From Thermodesulfobacteriales bacterium (GTDB taxonomy: Bacteria > Desulfobacterota_D > UBA1144 > Nemesobacterales > UBA2774): a stretch of 5,265 nucleotides of DNA. The translations under genes and the position numbers were made by a program. Position 1 is the stretch's first letter, and every line of letters begins with the position of its first letter. Location of the stretch: NCBI GenBank assembly GCA_004525335.1, contig SPCL01000145.1:1-5265 (forward strand). Direction: 5' to 3'. The notes under the pieces were generated by a model. It saw only the letters and a program-made list of their open reading frames with translations. It made no database searches and was not told the origin of the DNA. This document shows, in pieces, positions 1-5,265 of this stretch.

Positions 1-254
1 CCGTTAAGACCATCATTGAAGTCCAGCACGCTGCCCTCAAGATAAGGATAGCTTAGCTCATCAATAGCTACTCTTACTCCGTCTGATTCAATAATTTCGT
101 CCGACTTCTCAATCTCGTCGTCAAAACCCATTTCATATGAAAATCCTGAACATCCACCGGGCACAACTCTTACTCTTAATACTCCCTCTGGAATGTTTTC
201 CTCAGCCAGCAACTTTTTAATTTCGCTAGCAGCTTTAGTAGTTACACTGAACAT
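1..254 (-). CDS. A-type iron-sulfur cluster carrier (IscA/ErpA/HesB family), partial
   Basis: The visible 84 codons encode the N-terminal three quarters of an A-type [Fe-S] carrier, a cytoplasmic protein that binds iron or a cluster and passes it to apo-enzymes. The start is the ATG at 254-252, preceded by a strong AAAGGGAGGT ribosome binding site 8 nt upstream. The protein opens MFSVTTKAASEIKKLL, as is usual for the family, followed by the hallmark VVPGGCSGFSYEM at about residues 30-42. Cys35 there is the first of the three conserved ligand cysteines. The segment ending FNDGLNG runs off the window edge, so the C-terminal CGC motif cannot be seen. Full-length members have about 105-120 residues. 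The gene is third in a leftward cluster, 23 nt after a DUF4149 membrane protein. The family is clear, but I cannot tell IscA, ErpA, SufA and NfuA-adjacent paralogues apart from this piece, so no symbol is given. Confidence 0.93.
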   Translation of the reverse strand, partial: MFSVTTKAASEIKKLLAEENIPEGVLRVRVVPGGCSGFSYEMGFDDEIEKSDEIIESDGVRVAIDELSYPYLEGSVLDFNDGLN

Positions 255-262
255 TAATAACT

Positions 263-272
263 ACCTCCCTTT
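263..272 (-). promoter_or_regulatory. Strong ribosome binding site of the iron-sulfur carrier gene
   Basis: On the minus strand this reads AAAGGGAGGT, a near-perfect Shine-Dalgarno sequence 8 nt before the ATG at 254. It fixes the start of the carrier gene. It is by far the strongest ribosome binding site of the cluster, so this third gene may be translated more than the two upstream of it. Confidence 0.75.
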
Positions 273-277
273 GTTAA

Positions 278-763
278 TTATTCCCTATTAGTATATGCAC
301 TAAGGAGGACTAAGGCAATGCCTAAAATAAAAATGGCAGAGTTTAAGATCGCCGAAGTTCTATGTAAGCTGCTGAATTCCTTGCGTATTTCTTTGTATTC
401 CAGAGTATCTTCTTGGAAGCTTCTCATCTCTGTTCTGACTTCATGGGTCTGTGGAGTGAGGACCTCCCCAGCATAAACAGCAAGGCCGAGCATGATAAAT
501 AAAGCCGCCAATTTTATAATGTTGCCGGTATATGAGAAGTTGCTCCAGAAATATATAAGCACAAAGGAACTGACAAGAGCAGCGGTCCCGCAAATATATG
601 CAATCAGATAGTACTTAGGGAATATATTTGAAACTACATTTCCAGCCTGCTCACGAGTTAAAACCTTAAAAATACTAGGAGCGGCAAACATGGAAAAGAA
701 GAAAATGCTTCCTATCCAAAAAATGAGTGATAATGAATAAATAAACTTTAGGGCTGTTTGCAT
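278..763 (-). CDS. DUF4149-like four-helix integral membrane protein
   Basis: This encodes a 161-residue inner-membrane protein of unknown function that resembles the DUF4149/TMEM205-like family. From the ATG at 763, hydrophobic segments lie at about residues 4-26, 50-73, 81-100 and 138-157, which gives four membrane helices. A family-like polar stretch, GEVLTPQTHEVRTEMR, follows helix 3 at about residues 99-114. A charged loop rich in Glu, Lys and Arg then leads to helix 4. The early motif FWIGSIFFFSMFAAPSIF (about 15-32) fits the first helix and loop of the family. I chose the ATG at 763, which lies 2 nt after the TGA of the upstream gene. A TTG at 769-767 overlapping that stop would add two residues. 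No clear Shine-Dalgarno sequence is present, so translation probably depends on coupling to the upstream gene. The domain assignment is from recalled pattern, not a search. Confidence 0.78.
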   Translation of the reverse strand: MQTALKFIYSLSLIFWIGSIFFFSMFAAPSIFKVLTREQAGNVVSNIFPKYYLIAYICGTAALVSSFVLIYFWSNFSYTGNIIKLAALFIMLGLAVYAGEVLTPQTHEVRTEMRSFQEDTLEYKEIRKEFSSLHRTSAILNSAIFILGIALVLLSAYTNRE

Positions 764-765
764 AA

Positions 766-1209
766 TCAATTAAAAGTACAATTTTGAATAGTTAGCGTGC
801 ACTGTTTAGATTCAGTCTCAAAAAATGAAGCAGTCATGGATTTAAAAGTACCTTGAATATTTATTGTACTTCCCTTAGGTGTTTCTAAAATACTTTGTTG
901 ATCCGGCGCATTACAGAAGCACTGAATCACTCTATCGCTTTTAGTTACAAATTCCACAGTAAATGTTCCCTCTGGCGCATCATGGCATAACGAGTGAATT
1001 TTTCTAACCATATTAACCTCGAGGCTGGTTTGTACCATTTTGTCTTTGTATAGATTGTCCCCACCCATGGGTTCATCCATATTAGACTCACAAATCTGAT
1101 CGACAGATATTTTTTTAGCCTCTTGGGCATCTACAGGTTTTATTGTCCCTATTAGTGCAAAAACGAAAGCGATCAATACTAAAATAAAAAAATAAGTTTT
1201 GTTGGTCAT
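766..1209 (-). CDS. Exported cysteine-rich protein with OB-fold (tRNA_anti-like) features
   Basis: This 147-residue protein has a clear Sec signal peptide: Lys4, a hydrophobic core at about 6-21 and a likely cleavage after VDA at 28. There is no lipobox cysteine, so it should be a soluble periplasmic or secreted protein. The mature part has a pattern seen in OB-fold 'tRNA_anti-like' proteins: LYKDKMVQ (about 53-60), a V-x-C-x-F/C segment RVIQCFC (93-99), a turn with PKGSTINIQGTF (111-122) and a closing strand CTLTIQNCTF (137-146). Six cysteines occur at 40, 75, 97, 99, 137 and 144, enough for three disulfides in an oxidising compartment. The start is the ATG at 1209 with GAGGG 4 nt upstream. 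It is the first gene of the leftward cluster and its stop lies 2 nt before the DUF4149 gene. No enzymatic motif is visible and the function is unknown. Confidence 0.82.
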   Translation of the reverse strand: MTNKTYFFILVLIAFVFALIGTIKPVDAQEAKKISVDQICESNMDEPMGGDNLYKDKMVQTSLEVNMVRKIHSLCHDAPEGTFTVEFVTKSDRVIQCFCNAPDQQSILETPKGSTINIQGTFKSMTASFFETESKQCTLTIQNCTFN

Positions 1210-1256
1210 AGTGCCCTCTTTTGTTCTGTTTATTTTTTTATCAAAGAAGCATTTTT

Positions 1257-1265
1257 ATTATAACA
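1257..1265 (-). promoter_or_regulatory. Extended -10 promoter for the leftward cluster
   Basis: The minus strand reads TGTTATAAT: a perfect TATAAT hexamer with the TGn extension one base upstream. No good -35 hexamer lies 16-18 nt further up, which is typical of extended -10 promoters. Transcription would start near 1250, giving a leader of about 40 nt before the ATG at 1209. This was judged by eye and no start site has been measured. Confidence 0.55.
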
Positions 1266-1305
1266 TGTGTCTACTATAAAATTAGGGACAAATTTTGATT
1301 TTCAT

Positions 1306-1311
1306 TATGAT
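1306..1311 (+). promoter_or_regulatory. Possible -10 element for the M24 peptidase gene
   Basis: TATGAT matches the -10 consensus at five of six positions and lies 49 nt before the ATG at 1361, so a transcript would start near 1318. The region 17 nt upstream (TAGGGA, 1283-1288) is a poor -35 box. A rightward promoter must lie somewhere in this divergent gap, but this exact site is tentative. Confidence 0.3.
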
Positions 1312-1360
1312 ATACGGCTTCTCTTGATATTTAGATCGGTCGTTGTGTATAGTTTTTGTA

Positions 1361-2494
1361 ATGAGTAAGGACACTTTACTAATTATTGACACTACAGACA
1401 ACAATGCGGACCTTCTTTACAGGACCAACTTTTTTGTTCCTGACCCAGTTATTTATATAGAACATAAGGGTGAGAAGATGCTCGTCCTTAGTGATCTGGA
1501 AATTGATAGGGGCAAAGACGATGCTACTGTCGATACAATTTTATCACTTTCAGAATACCAAAAGAAACTTGCTTCTAAAAAGCGTAAGCGCATCAGGTTT
1601 GTAGATATTGTGGATGAGGTGCTCAAAGATCTTAAGATTAAAAAAGCTCTTGTCCCCGGAATGTTTTCTATAAAATATGCTGATGAATTAAGGAAGCGTG
1701 GATATACAATTAAGGTCAGCGAAGAAGAACCTTTCTTTAAAGAGCGTCTTATAAAAACCCCTCAAGAGGTAAACTCGCTTAAAGATGCAGTAAGAAAAAC
1801 AGCCAGAGCGATGGACTTGGCCATAAGGATAGTGGCTTCTTCAGAAATCAAAAGAAATAAGCTCTACGTAAATGGTCAGATACTCACCTCAGAGAAGGTA
1901 AAGGGAGAGATCAGCGCTGAGCTCTCCAGGATGGGATACAATGCGTCTCATACAATTGTAGCCTCAGGTGTCCATTCTTCTATGCCTCATCATAGTGGAC
2001 AGGGGCCGATTTTTGCGGATAAACCTCTTGTTATTGATATTTTCCCAAGATCCCAAGAGACCGGGTTTTTTGGTGATATGACAAGGACCGTAATTAGAGG
2101 CGAGCCGTCTGAGAAGCTTGTAAAAATGTACAATACGGTTCTGAACGGTCAGAAACTGGGAATCAGCATGATAAAAGACGGCGTAAAATCTAAGGATATC
2201 CACACTGCAATTGTTGACTATTTTAACGAACAGGGTTTTGAAACAGGAAATCTCAACGGCAAGCAGCAGGGATTCATACATTCCACAGGCCATGGTCTTG
2301 GACTTGAAATACATGAGCCTCCAAGAATCGGAATGGGTGATGAAATACTGAGAGAAGGCAATGTTGTAACAGTTGAGCCAGGCCTATACTACGAGAAACT
2401 AGGCGGTATTAGGATCGAAGATGTCGTTGTCGTTGAAAAAAACGGTTGTACAAATCTTACAAAGTATCCAAAGAGGTTTAGAGTAAAAGTCTAA
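1361..2494 (+). CDS. M24-family metallopeptidase (Xaa-Pro aminopeptidase/dipeptidase type)
   Basis: This 377-residue protein is a cytoplasmic dinuclear-metal peptidase that most likely removes or splits residues before proline. Residues 1 to about 130 form the variable N-terminal creatinase-like domain. Residues from about 140 form the pita-bread catalytic domain. All five metal ligands are present: Asp226 (VIDIF), Asp239 (GDMTRT), His311 (TGHGLG), Glu339 (TVEPGLYY) and Glu353 (GIRIED). A PHH motif at about 209-211 supplies the usual extra active-site histidine. The Glu339-Glu353 spacing of 14 matches compact prolidases. I chose the ATG at 1361 because MSKDTLLII gives a natural N-terminus. 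A TTG at 1343 would add six residues. Neither start has a good Shine-Dalgarno sequence. Exact substrate (aminopeptidase versus dipeptidase) cannot be read from sequence. The gene is divergent from the cluster at 766-1209 and precedes mazG by 119 nt. Confidence 0.9.
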   Translation: MSKDTLLIIDTTDNNADLLYRTNFFVPDPVIYIEHKGEKMLVLSDLEIDRGKDDATVDTILSLSEYQKKLASKKRKRIRFVDIVDEVLKDLKIKKALVPGMFSIKYADELRKRGYTIKVSEEEPFFKERLIKTPQEVNSLKDAVRKTARAMDLAIRIVASSEIKRNKLYVNGQILTSEKVKGEISAELSRMGYNASHTIVASGVHSSMPHHSGQGPIFADKPLVIDIFPRSQETGFFGDMTRTVIRGEPSEKLVKMYNTVLNGQKLGISMIKDGVKSKDIHTAIVDYFNEQGFETGNLNGKQQGFIHSTGHGLGLEIHEPPRIGMGDEILREGNVVTVEPGLYYEKLGGIRIEDVVVVEKNGCTNLTKYPKRFRVKV

Positions 2495-2601
2495 GGAAAA
2501 ACCATCCTAAAGTTTGATAATGGCTTAATCTTTTTACTACAATCTTTTTCTATTGTATCAGCCTAATATTCATATAGAGTTTCTAGACATAATATTGTTT
2601 C

Positions 2602-2608
2602 AAGGAAG
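2602..2608 (+). promoter_or_regulatory. Ribosome binding site of mazG
   Basis: AAGGAAG lies 5 nt before the ATG at 2614 and supports that start. The rest of the 119-nt gap from 2495 is AT-rich with several T-runs. It has room for a separate mazG promoter, but no convincing -35/-10 pair was found. Confidence 0.65.
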
Positions 2609-2613
2609 AAAAA

Positions 2614-3384
2614 ATGAAAAAGAGTTTTCAGGATCTTGTTGAGCTTTCAAGGTATTTGAGAAGTCCTCAGGGGTGCCCTTGGGATCGAGAGCAGTCGCTC
2701 AACACTGTAACACCATATATCATCGAGGAAGCATATGAGACCGTTCAGGCGATTGAGCTTAAAGATAAGGATGACATCATAGAGGAGCTTGGCGATCTGT
2801 TCTTTCAGGTTATATTCGCTTCTCAGATAGCATCAGAAGATGGAGAGTTCGACATTGAGGAAGTTGTGGACAGGCTCCATACTAAACTGATTAGCAGGCA
2901 TCCGCATGTGTTTGGGGATGAAAAGGCTAAAGATGCACAAGAGGCTATCAAGATTTGGCATAAGCAAAAGCTCAAGGAAAAGTCCCGAAAGAGAAGGCTG
3001 CTTGAAATCCCTCGAACTATGCCCTCACTGTTAAGAGCGCATAGAGTTGGCGAGAAAGCCTCGCAAGTCGGTTGTGACTGGAAAAGCGCAGAAGAAGTTC
3101 TACCAAAAGTAAAAGAAGAGCTATCGGAATTAGAAGTAGAGATAAAAAATCAAAATGGGCCGGGGATTGAAAAAGAATGGGGGGATCTCGTTTTCTCAAT
3201 TGTTAATTTAGGTAGACATCTCAAACTGGACTCTGAAAAAACCGCCCATAAAGCAATAGACGGGTTCATCGGTAGATTTAGTCAAGTAGAAGACAAGGCT
3301 CGAAAAATGGATAAACAATTATCCGATCTTACTCTAGAAGAAATGGATGAACTGTGGGATTTAGTAAAAAGAGAGGAAGCTTAA
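2614..3384 (+). CDS. mazG: Nucleoside triphosphate pyrophosphohydrolase MazG
   Basis: MazG hydrolyses (d)NTPs to the monophosphate and pyrophosphate in the cytoplasm, and in model bacteria it cleans abnormal nucleotides and modulates ppGpp. This 256-residue protein has the two tandem MazG domains of the family at its usual length of about 260. Domain 1 shows LRSPQGCPWDREQS (about 15-28), the Mg-binding EEAYE helix (Glu38, Glu39, Glu42) with EELGD (Glu57, Glu58, Asp61), and the family signature RHPHVFGD (95-102). A linker with WHKQKLKEK and the PSLLRAHRVGEKASQVGCDW stretch (137-156) leads to domain 2. That domain has EELSELE (168-174) and EWGDLVFSIVNLGRHL (188-203). A C-terminal LEEMDELWDLVK closes the protein. 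Catalytic acidic residues of both domains look intact. The start is set by a good ribosome binding site. It runs rightward after the M24 peptidase gene and converges on the gene at 3404-4609. Confidence 0.96.
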   Translation: MKKSFQDLVELSRYLRSPQGCPWDREQSLNTVTPYIIEEAYETVQAIELKDKDDIIEELGDLFFQVIFASQIASEDGEFDIEEVVDRLHTKLISRHPHVFGDEKAKDAQEAIKIWHKQKLKEKSRKRRLLEIPRTMPSLLRAHRVGEKASQVGCDWKSAEEVLPKVKEELSELEVEIKNQNGPGIEKEWGDLVFSIVNLGRHLKLDSEKTAHKAIDGFIGRFSQVEDKARKMDKQLSDLTLEEMDELWDLVKREEA

Positions 3385-3403
3385 ATTATATAAAACCTAA
3401 GTT

Positions 3404-4609
3404 TCATTCTTCAATTAGCATGCTTACAAGTTTATACCCTTCATTTACATAAACATCGGAAGTGCTGGCCGATTTCTCGGTGTAAACAAAGGAATCATTT
3501 TTCACGCTCTCATCTGCAGAGCTGTAGATTGCAAATGGAACAGGTTCGTTTATATGCGTTCTAATGTCAATAGGAGTAGGATGATCAGACATAACTAAAA
3601 TTTTATAATCACCAAATCTCTTTATTCCTTCCAGTACACGTCCAACTACTCTACCGTCAAAATCCTCAATTGCCTGGATTTTTAGCTTAGCATCACCCAT
3701 ATGACCTGTTTCATCGGTCGACTCAATATGAATCATGGTCAAGTCAACTTCTTCAAGGGAATTTAACGCATAATCGACTTTGCCCTCGTAATTTGTATCT
3801 AAATATCCCGTGGCCCCCGGAACATCTATTACATCGAGCCCCGCGTATTTACCTATACCTTTAACGAGATCAACAGCTGATATAACAGACCCAGTTAAAC
3901 CGTAGAGTTCTTTAAATGTAGGCATTGTCGGCGCTACACCCTGACCCCAAAGCCATATGCTTGTGGCAGGGTTTTTTCCTTCTTGGACCCTTTTTTTGTT
4001 TACCGGGTGATCTTTTAAGATTTCTCTAGATTTTTCAATGAGTTCGTTTAGTTTTTGAGATCCCTCACCGCTTGGGAAATATGTTGCAATATCCTTTCCC
4101 GATATATCGTGAGGGGGAGTAGTCAAGACATCCTTATTTCCCCCAGACCAGACGAGTAGATGTCTGTAGCTGACTCCGGGATGAAGTGTCAAATTCTCTT
4201 GATCAAGTTCACCTTTAAGATCGAGTATAATCTCCTTTGCTTCCTCAGTTGTTATATGCCCTGCGCTGTAATCTTCCATTATGGTGCTTCCACCCTCGTC
4301 GGCTAATGTCACCAAGTTACATCTAAGTGTAACGTCGGTTGTACCGAGTGAGACTCCCATGCTTGCGGCTTCAAGAGGCGATCTCCCAGTGTAGTAGATC
4401 ATAGGGTCATATCCTAGCACCGTTAGATTTCCAACGTCGCTTCCCGGAGGAAGTGGATCTGGAATAGTTTTAACCATGCCGAATTTAATTGCACATTTAG
4501 CGATTTTGTCCAAATTAGGGGTGTTGGCTACCTCAAGAGGGGTTTTCCCCCCAAGCTCAGGGAGCAGATGATCGGGCATTCCATCGCCTTGCAGGATTAC
4601 GTATTTCAT
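3404..4609 (-). CDS. Cofactor-independent phosphoglycerate mutase, archaeal type / proposed homoserine kinase
   Basis: This 401-residue cytoplasmic protein belongs to the alkaline-phosphatase-superfamily branch that contains archaeal ApgM. That enzyme interconverts 3- and 2-phosphoglycerate without 2,3-bisphosphoglycerate. The protein also closely matches my recollection of the subgroup annotated as 'proposed homoserine kinase' (TIGR02535). Motifs in order are GDGMPD with metal ligand Asp9, LGGKTPLEVANTPNLD (19-34), PPGSDVGNL with nucleophile Ser57, YYTGRSPLEAAS (72-83), SYRHLLVW (147-154), TPPHDISG (164-171), IWLWGQG (218-224), SAVDLVKGIG (244-253), GATGYLDTNYEGK (265-277), DETGHMGD (299-306), SDHPTP with Asp342 and His343, and THINEP with His352. 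All expected metal ligands seem present. The ATG at 4609 matches the family N-terminus, although no Shine-Dalgarno sequence precedes it. It follows lipA by 33 nt in the same direction, probably cotranscribed. Which of the two activities applies cannot be decided here. Confidence 0.9.
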   Translation of the reverse strand: MKYVILQGDGMPDHLLPELGGKTPLEVANTPNLDKIAKCAIKFGMVKTIPDPLPPGSDVGNLTVLGYDPMIYYTGRSPLEAASMGVSLGTTDVTLRCNLVTLADEGGSTIMEDYSAGHITTEEAKEIILDLKGELDQENLTLHPGVSYRHLLVWSGGNKDVLTTPPHDISGKDIATYFPSGEGSQKLNELIEKSREILKDHPVNKKRVQEGKNPATSIWLWGQGVAPTMPTFKELYGLTGSVISAVDLVKGIGKYAGLDVIDVPGATGYLDTNYEGKVDYALNSLEEVDLTMIHIESTDETGHMGDAKLKIQAIEDFDGRVVGRVLEGIKRFGDYKILVMSDHPTPIDIRTHINEPVPFAIYSSADESVKNDSFVYTEKSASTSDVYVNEGYKLVSMLIEE

Positions 4610-4642
4610 AGTGAAAAGATGTTAAATGCTTTTAGGAATTTA

Positions 4643-5265
4643 TCAAGGAGTTATTTGTTCTAAAATGAGTGGGTCATCAGAAGTTCCAAACTTTGTATTA
4701 ACTGAGTTGTTTCCTAGTTTAAGAACCTGCTTCTCAGCATGATATGAGCTTCTGACTAGCGGACCCGCTTCTATATGGGGAATACCTATAATTTTCTCAC
4801 CATAGGCTTTTAATGAATCGAATTCCATAGGATGATAAAATTTAGAAACCGGCAAATGATCAATAGTTGGCTGCAAGTATTGCCCTATTGTGACAATATC
4901 GCATCCTACGTTTTTCAAGTCTCTTAAAGTTTGGAGTACTTCATCGATTTCCTCACTAAGACCGACCATGATTCCTGATTTAGTGAGCATATCCTTATTC
5001 CCTCTTTCTTTACTCTCAGAAAGAACCTTCAAAGACCACGCGTAGTTGGCCTGGGGGCGGACAGATCTCTTCCTGCCGCTTTGTGTCAGCTGTAGTAAAC
5101 GATAAAGTCTGGGAACAGTCTCAATGTTGTGATTAAGCACATCAGGTCCTGCCTCGAGTATCTGATTAAGCGCCTGGGAATCACCTTTAAAGTCTGGTAT
5201 TAAAACTTCGATCTTAACTTCCGGGTTATATTCTCTGACAGTCTTGATAGTTTCTGCAAAAATAC
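4643..5265 (-). CDS. lipA: Lipoyl synthase LipA, C-terminal two thirds (partial)
   Basis: LipA is the radical SAM enzyme that inserts two sulfur atoms into protein-bound octanoyl groups to make lipoate for pyruvate and 2-oxoglutarate dehydrogenases and the glycine cleavage system. The visible 206 residues begin in-frame at the window edge with IFAETIKTVREYNPEVKIEV. They then show LIPDFKGD, the signature PDVLNHNIETVPRLY, VRPQANYAWSLKVL, TKSGIMVGL, DIVTIGQYLQPT, HLPVSKFYHP and PLVRSSYHA. The RSSY serine supplies the unusual ligand of the auxiliary [4Fe-4S] cluster that is sacrificed as sulfur donor. The radical SAM CxxxCxxC motif and the auxiliary-cluster cysteines lie upstream, outside the window. 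A stretch of about 12 residues (LLQLTQSGRKRS) separates VPRLYR from VRPQANY, where most LipA proteins have none. The GTG at 5140 is an internal valine, not a start. The gene ends 33 nt before the mutase/kinase gene. Confidence 0.95.
   Translation of the reverse strand, partial: IFAETIKTVREYNPEVKIEVLIPDFKGDSQALNQILEAGPDVLNHNIETVPRLYRLLQLTQSGRKRSVRPQANYAWSLKVLSESKERGNKDMLTKSGIMVGLSEEIDEVLQTLRDLKNVGCDIVTIGQYLQPTIDHLPVSKFYHPMEFDSLKAYGEKIIGIPHIEAGPLVRSSYHAEKQVLKLGNNSVNTKFGTSDDPLILEQITP

Noticed and set aside
945..1130. Open frame of 61 codons on the minus strand inside the exported-protein gene
   Set aside because: It overlaps a well-supported coding frame on the same strand and has no family features or ribosome binding site.
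1268..1290. TGTC/GACA inverted repeat in the divergent gap as an operator
   Set aside because: Only four bases per arm match and the arms do not extend.
1308..1330. Direct repeat TGATAT twice, 17 nt apart, as a regulator site
   Set aside because: Six-base AT-rich repeats are expected by chance in this composition, and no symmetry supports an operator.
1343..1360. TTG start that would extend the M24 peptidase by six residues
   Set aside because: The added CIVFV is not typical, there is no ribosome binding site, and an ATG follows at 1361.
1964..2314. Open frame of 116 codons on the minus strand opposite the M24 peptidase
   Set aside because: It is antisense to the most conserved metal-binding part of the peptidase, and its translation shows no recognisable domain.
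2502..2523. CCAT/ATGG inverted repeat after the M24 gene followed by T-runs, as a terminator
   Set aside because: A stem of four pairs with a 14-nt loop is too weak, and the T-run does not follow the stem directly.
3017..3199. Open frame of 60 codons on the minus strand opposite mazG, with a leucine-rich stretch
   Set aside because: The apparent hydrophobic run is the complement of Glu/Lys-rich codons in mazG domain 2.
5138..5140. GTG as start of a short 165-residue protein
   Set aside because: It is the valine of the LipA signature PDVLNHN, and the frame stays open with LipA homology to the window edge.
1..5265. Search for CRISPR repeats, insertion-sequence ends, tRNA genes, toxin-antitoxin pairs or defence genes
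   Set aside because: No spaced repeats, terminal inverted repeats, tRNA-like cloverleaf or fitting protein motifs were seen. All long frames are explained by housekeeping or small hypothetical genes.

Overview
The window reads as ordinary chromosomal DNA from an AT-leaning, Gram-negative-type bacterium. Evidence is an A-type iron-sulfur carrier, a lipoyl synthase, a Sec-type exported protein and purine-rich ribosome binding sites ahead of several genes. The archaeal-type phosphoglycerate mutase/'proposed homoserine kinase' protein and the DUF4149 membrane protein fit a lineage near Desulfobacterota or a similar deep-branching phylum. That placement is an impression from family memory and is weak.

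Layout. Positions 1-1209 hold a leftward gene cluster. In transcription order it has an exported six-cysteine protein with an OB-fold-like tail (766-1209), a four-helix DUF4149 membrane protein (278-763) and an IscA/ErpA-type iron-sulfur carrier (1-254, cut by the window edge). The first two are separated by 2 nt and the last two by 23 nt, so they are probably one operon. A divergent intergenic stretch (1210-1360) carries a good extended -10 promoter for this operon and a weaker candidate for the rightward genes. Rightward genes are an M24 metallopeptidase (1361-2494) and MazG NTP pyrophosphohydrolase (2614-3384). The second half is leftward again: lipoyl synthase (4643-5265, N-terminus outside the window), then 33 nt later an alkaline-phosphatase-superfamily phosphoglycerate mutase or homoserine kinase (3404-4609). 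This gene converges on mazG with only 19 nt between the stop codons.

How the genes relate. LipA consumes iron-sulfur clusters and A-type carriers deliver them, so the two ends of the window touch the same biology, but they are in separate transcription units. MazG (nucleotide clean-up) and the peptidase are housekeeping functions with no evident link to each other.

I found no CRISPR array, mobile element, RNA gene, toxin-antitoxin pair or defence system, and nothing that looks like a previously undescribed system. The most unusual points are an apparent 12-residue insertion in LipA, a longer than usual spacing between the first two metal ligands of the M24 enzyme, and the uncharacterised exported/membrane pair transcribed with the iron-sulfur carrier.
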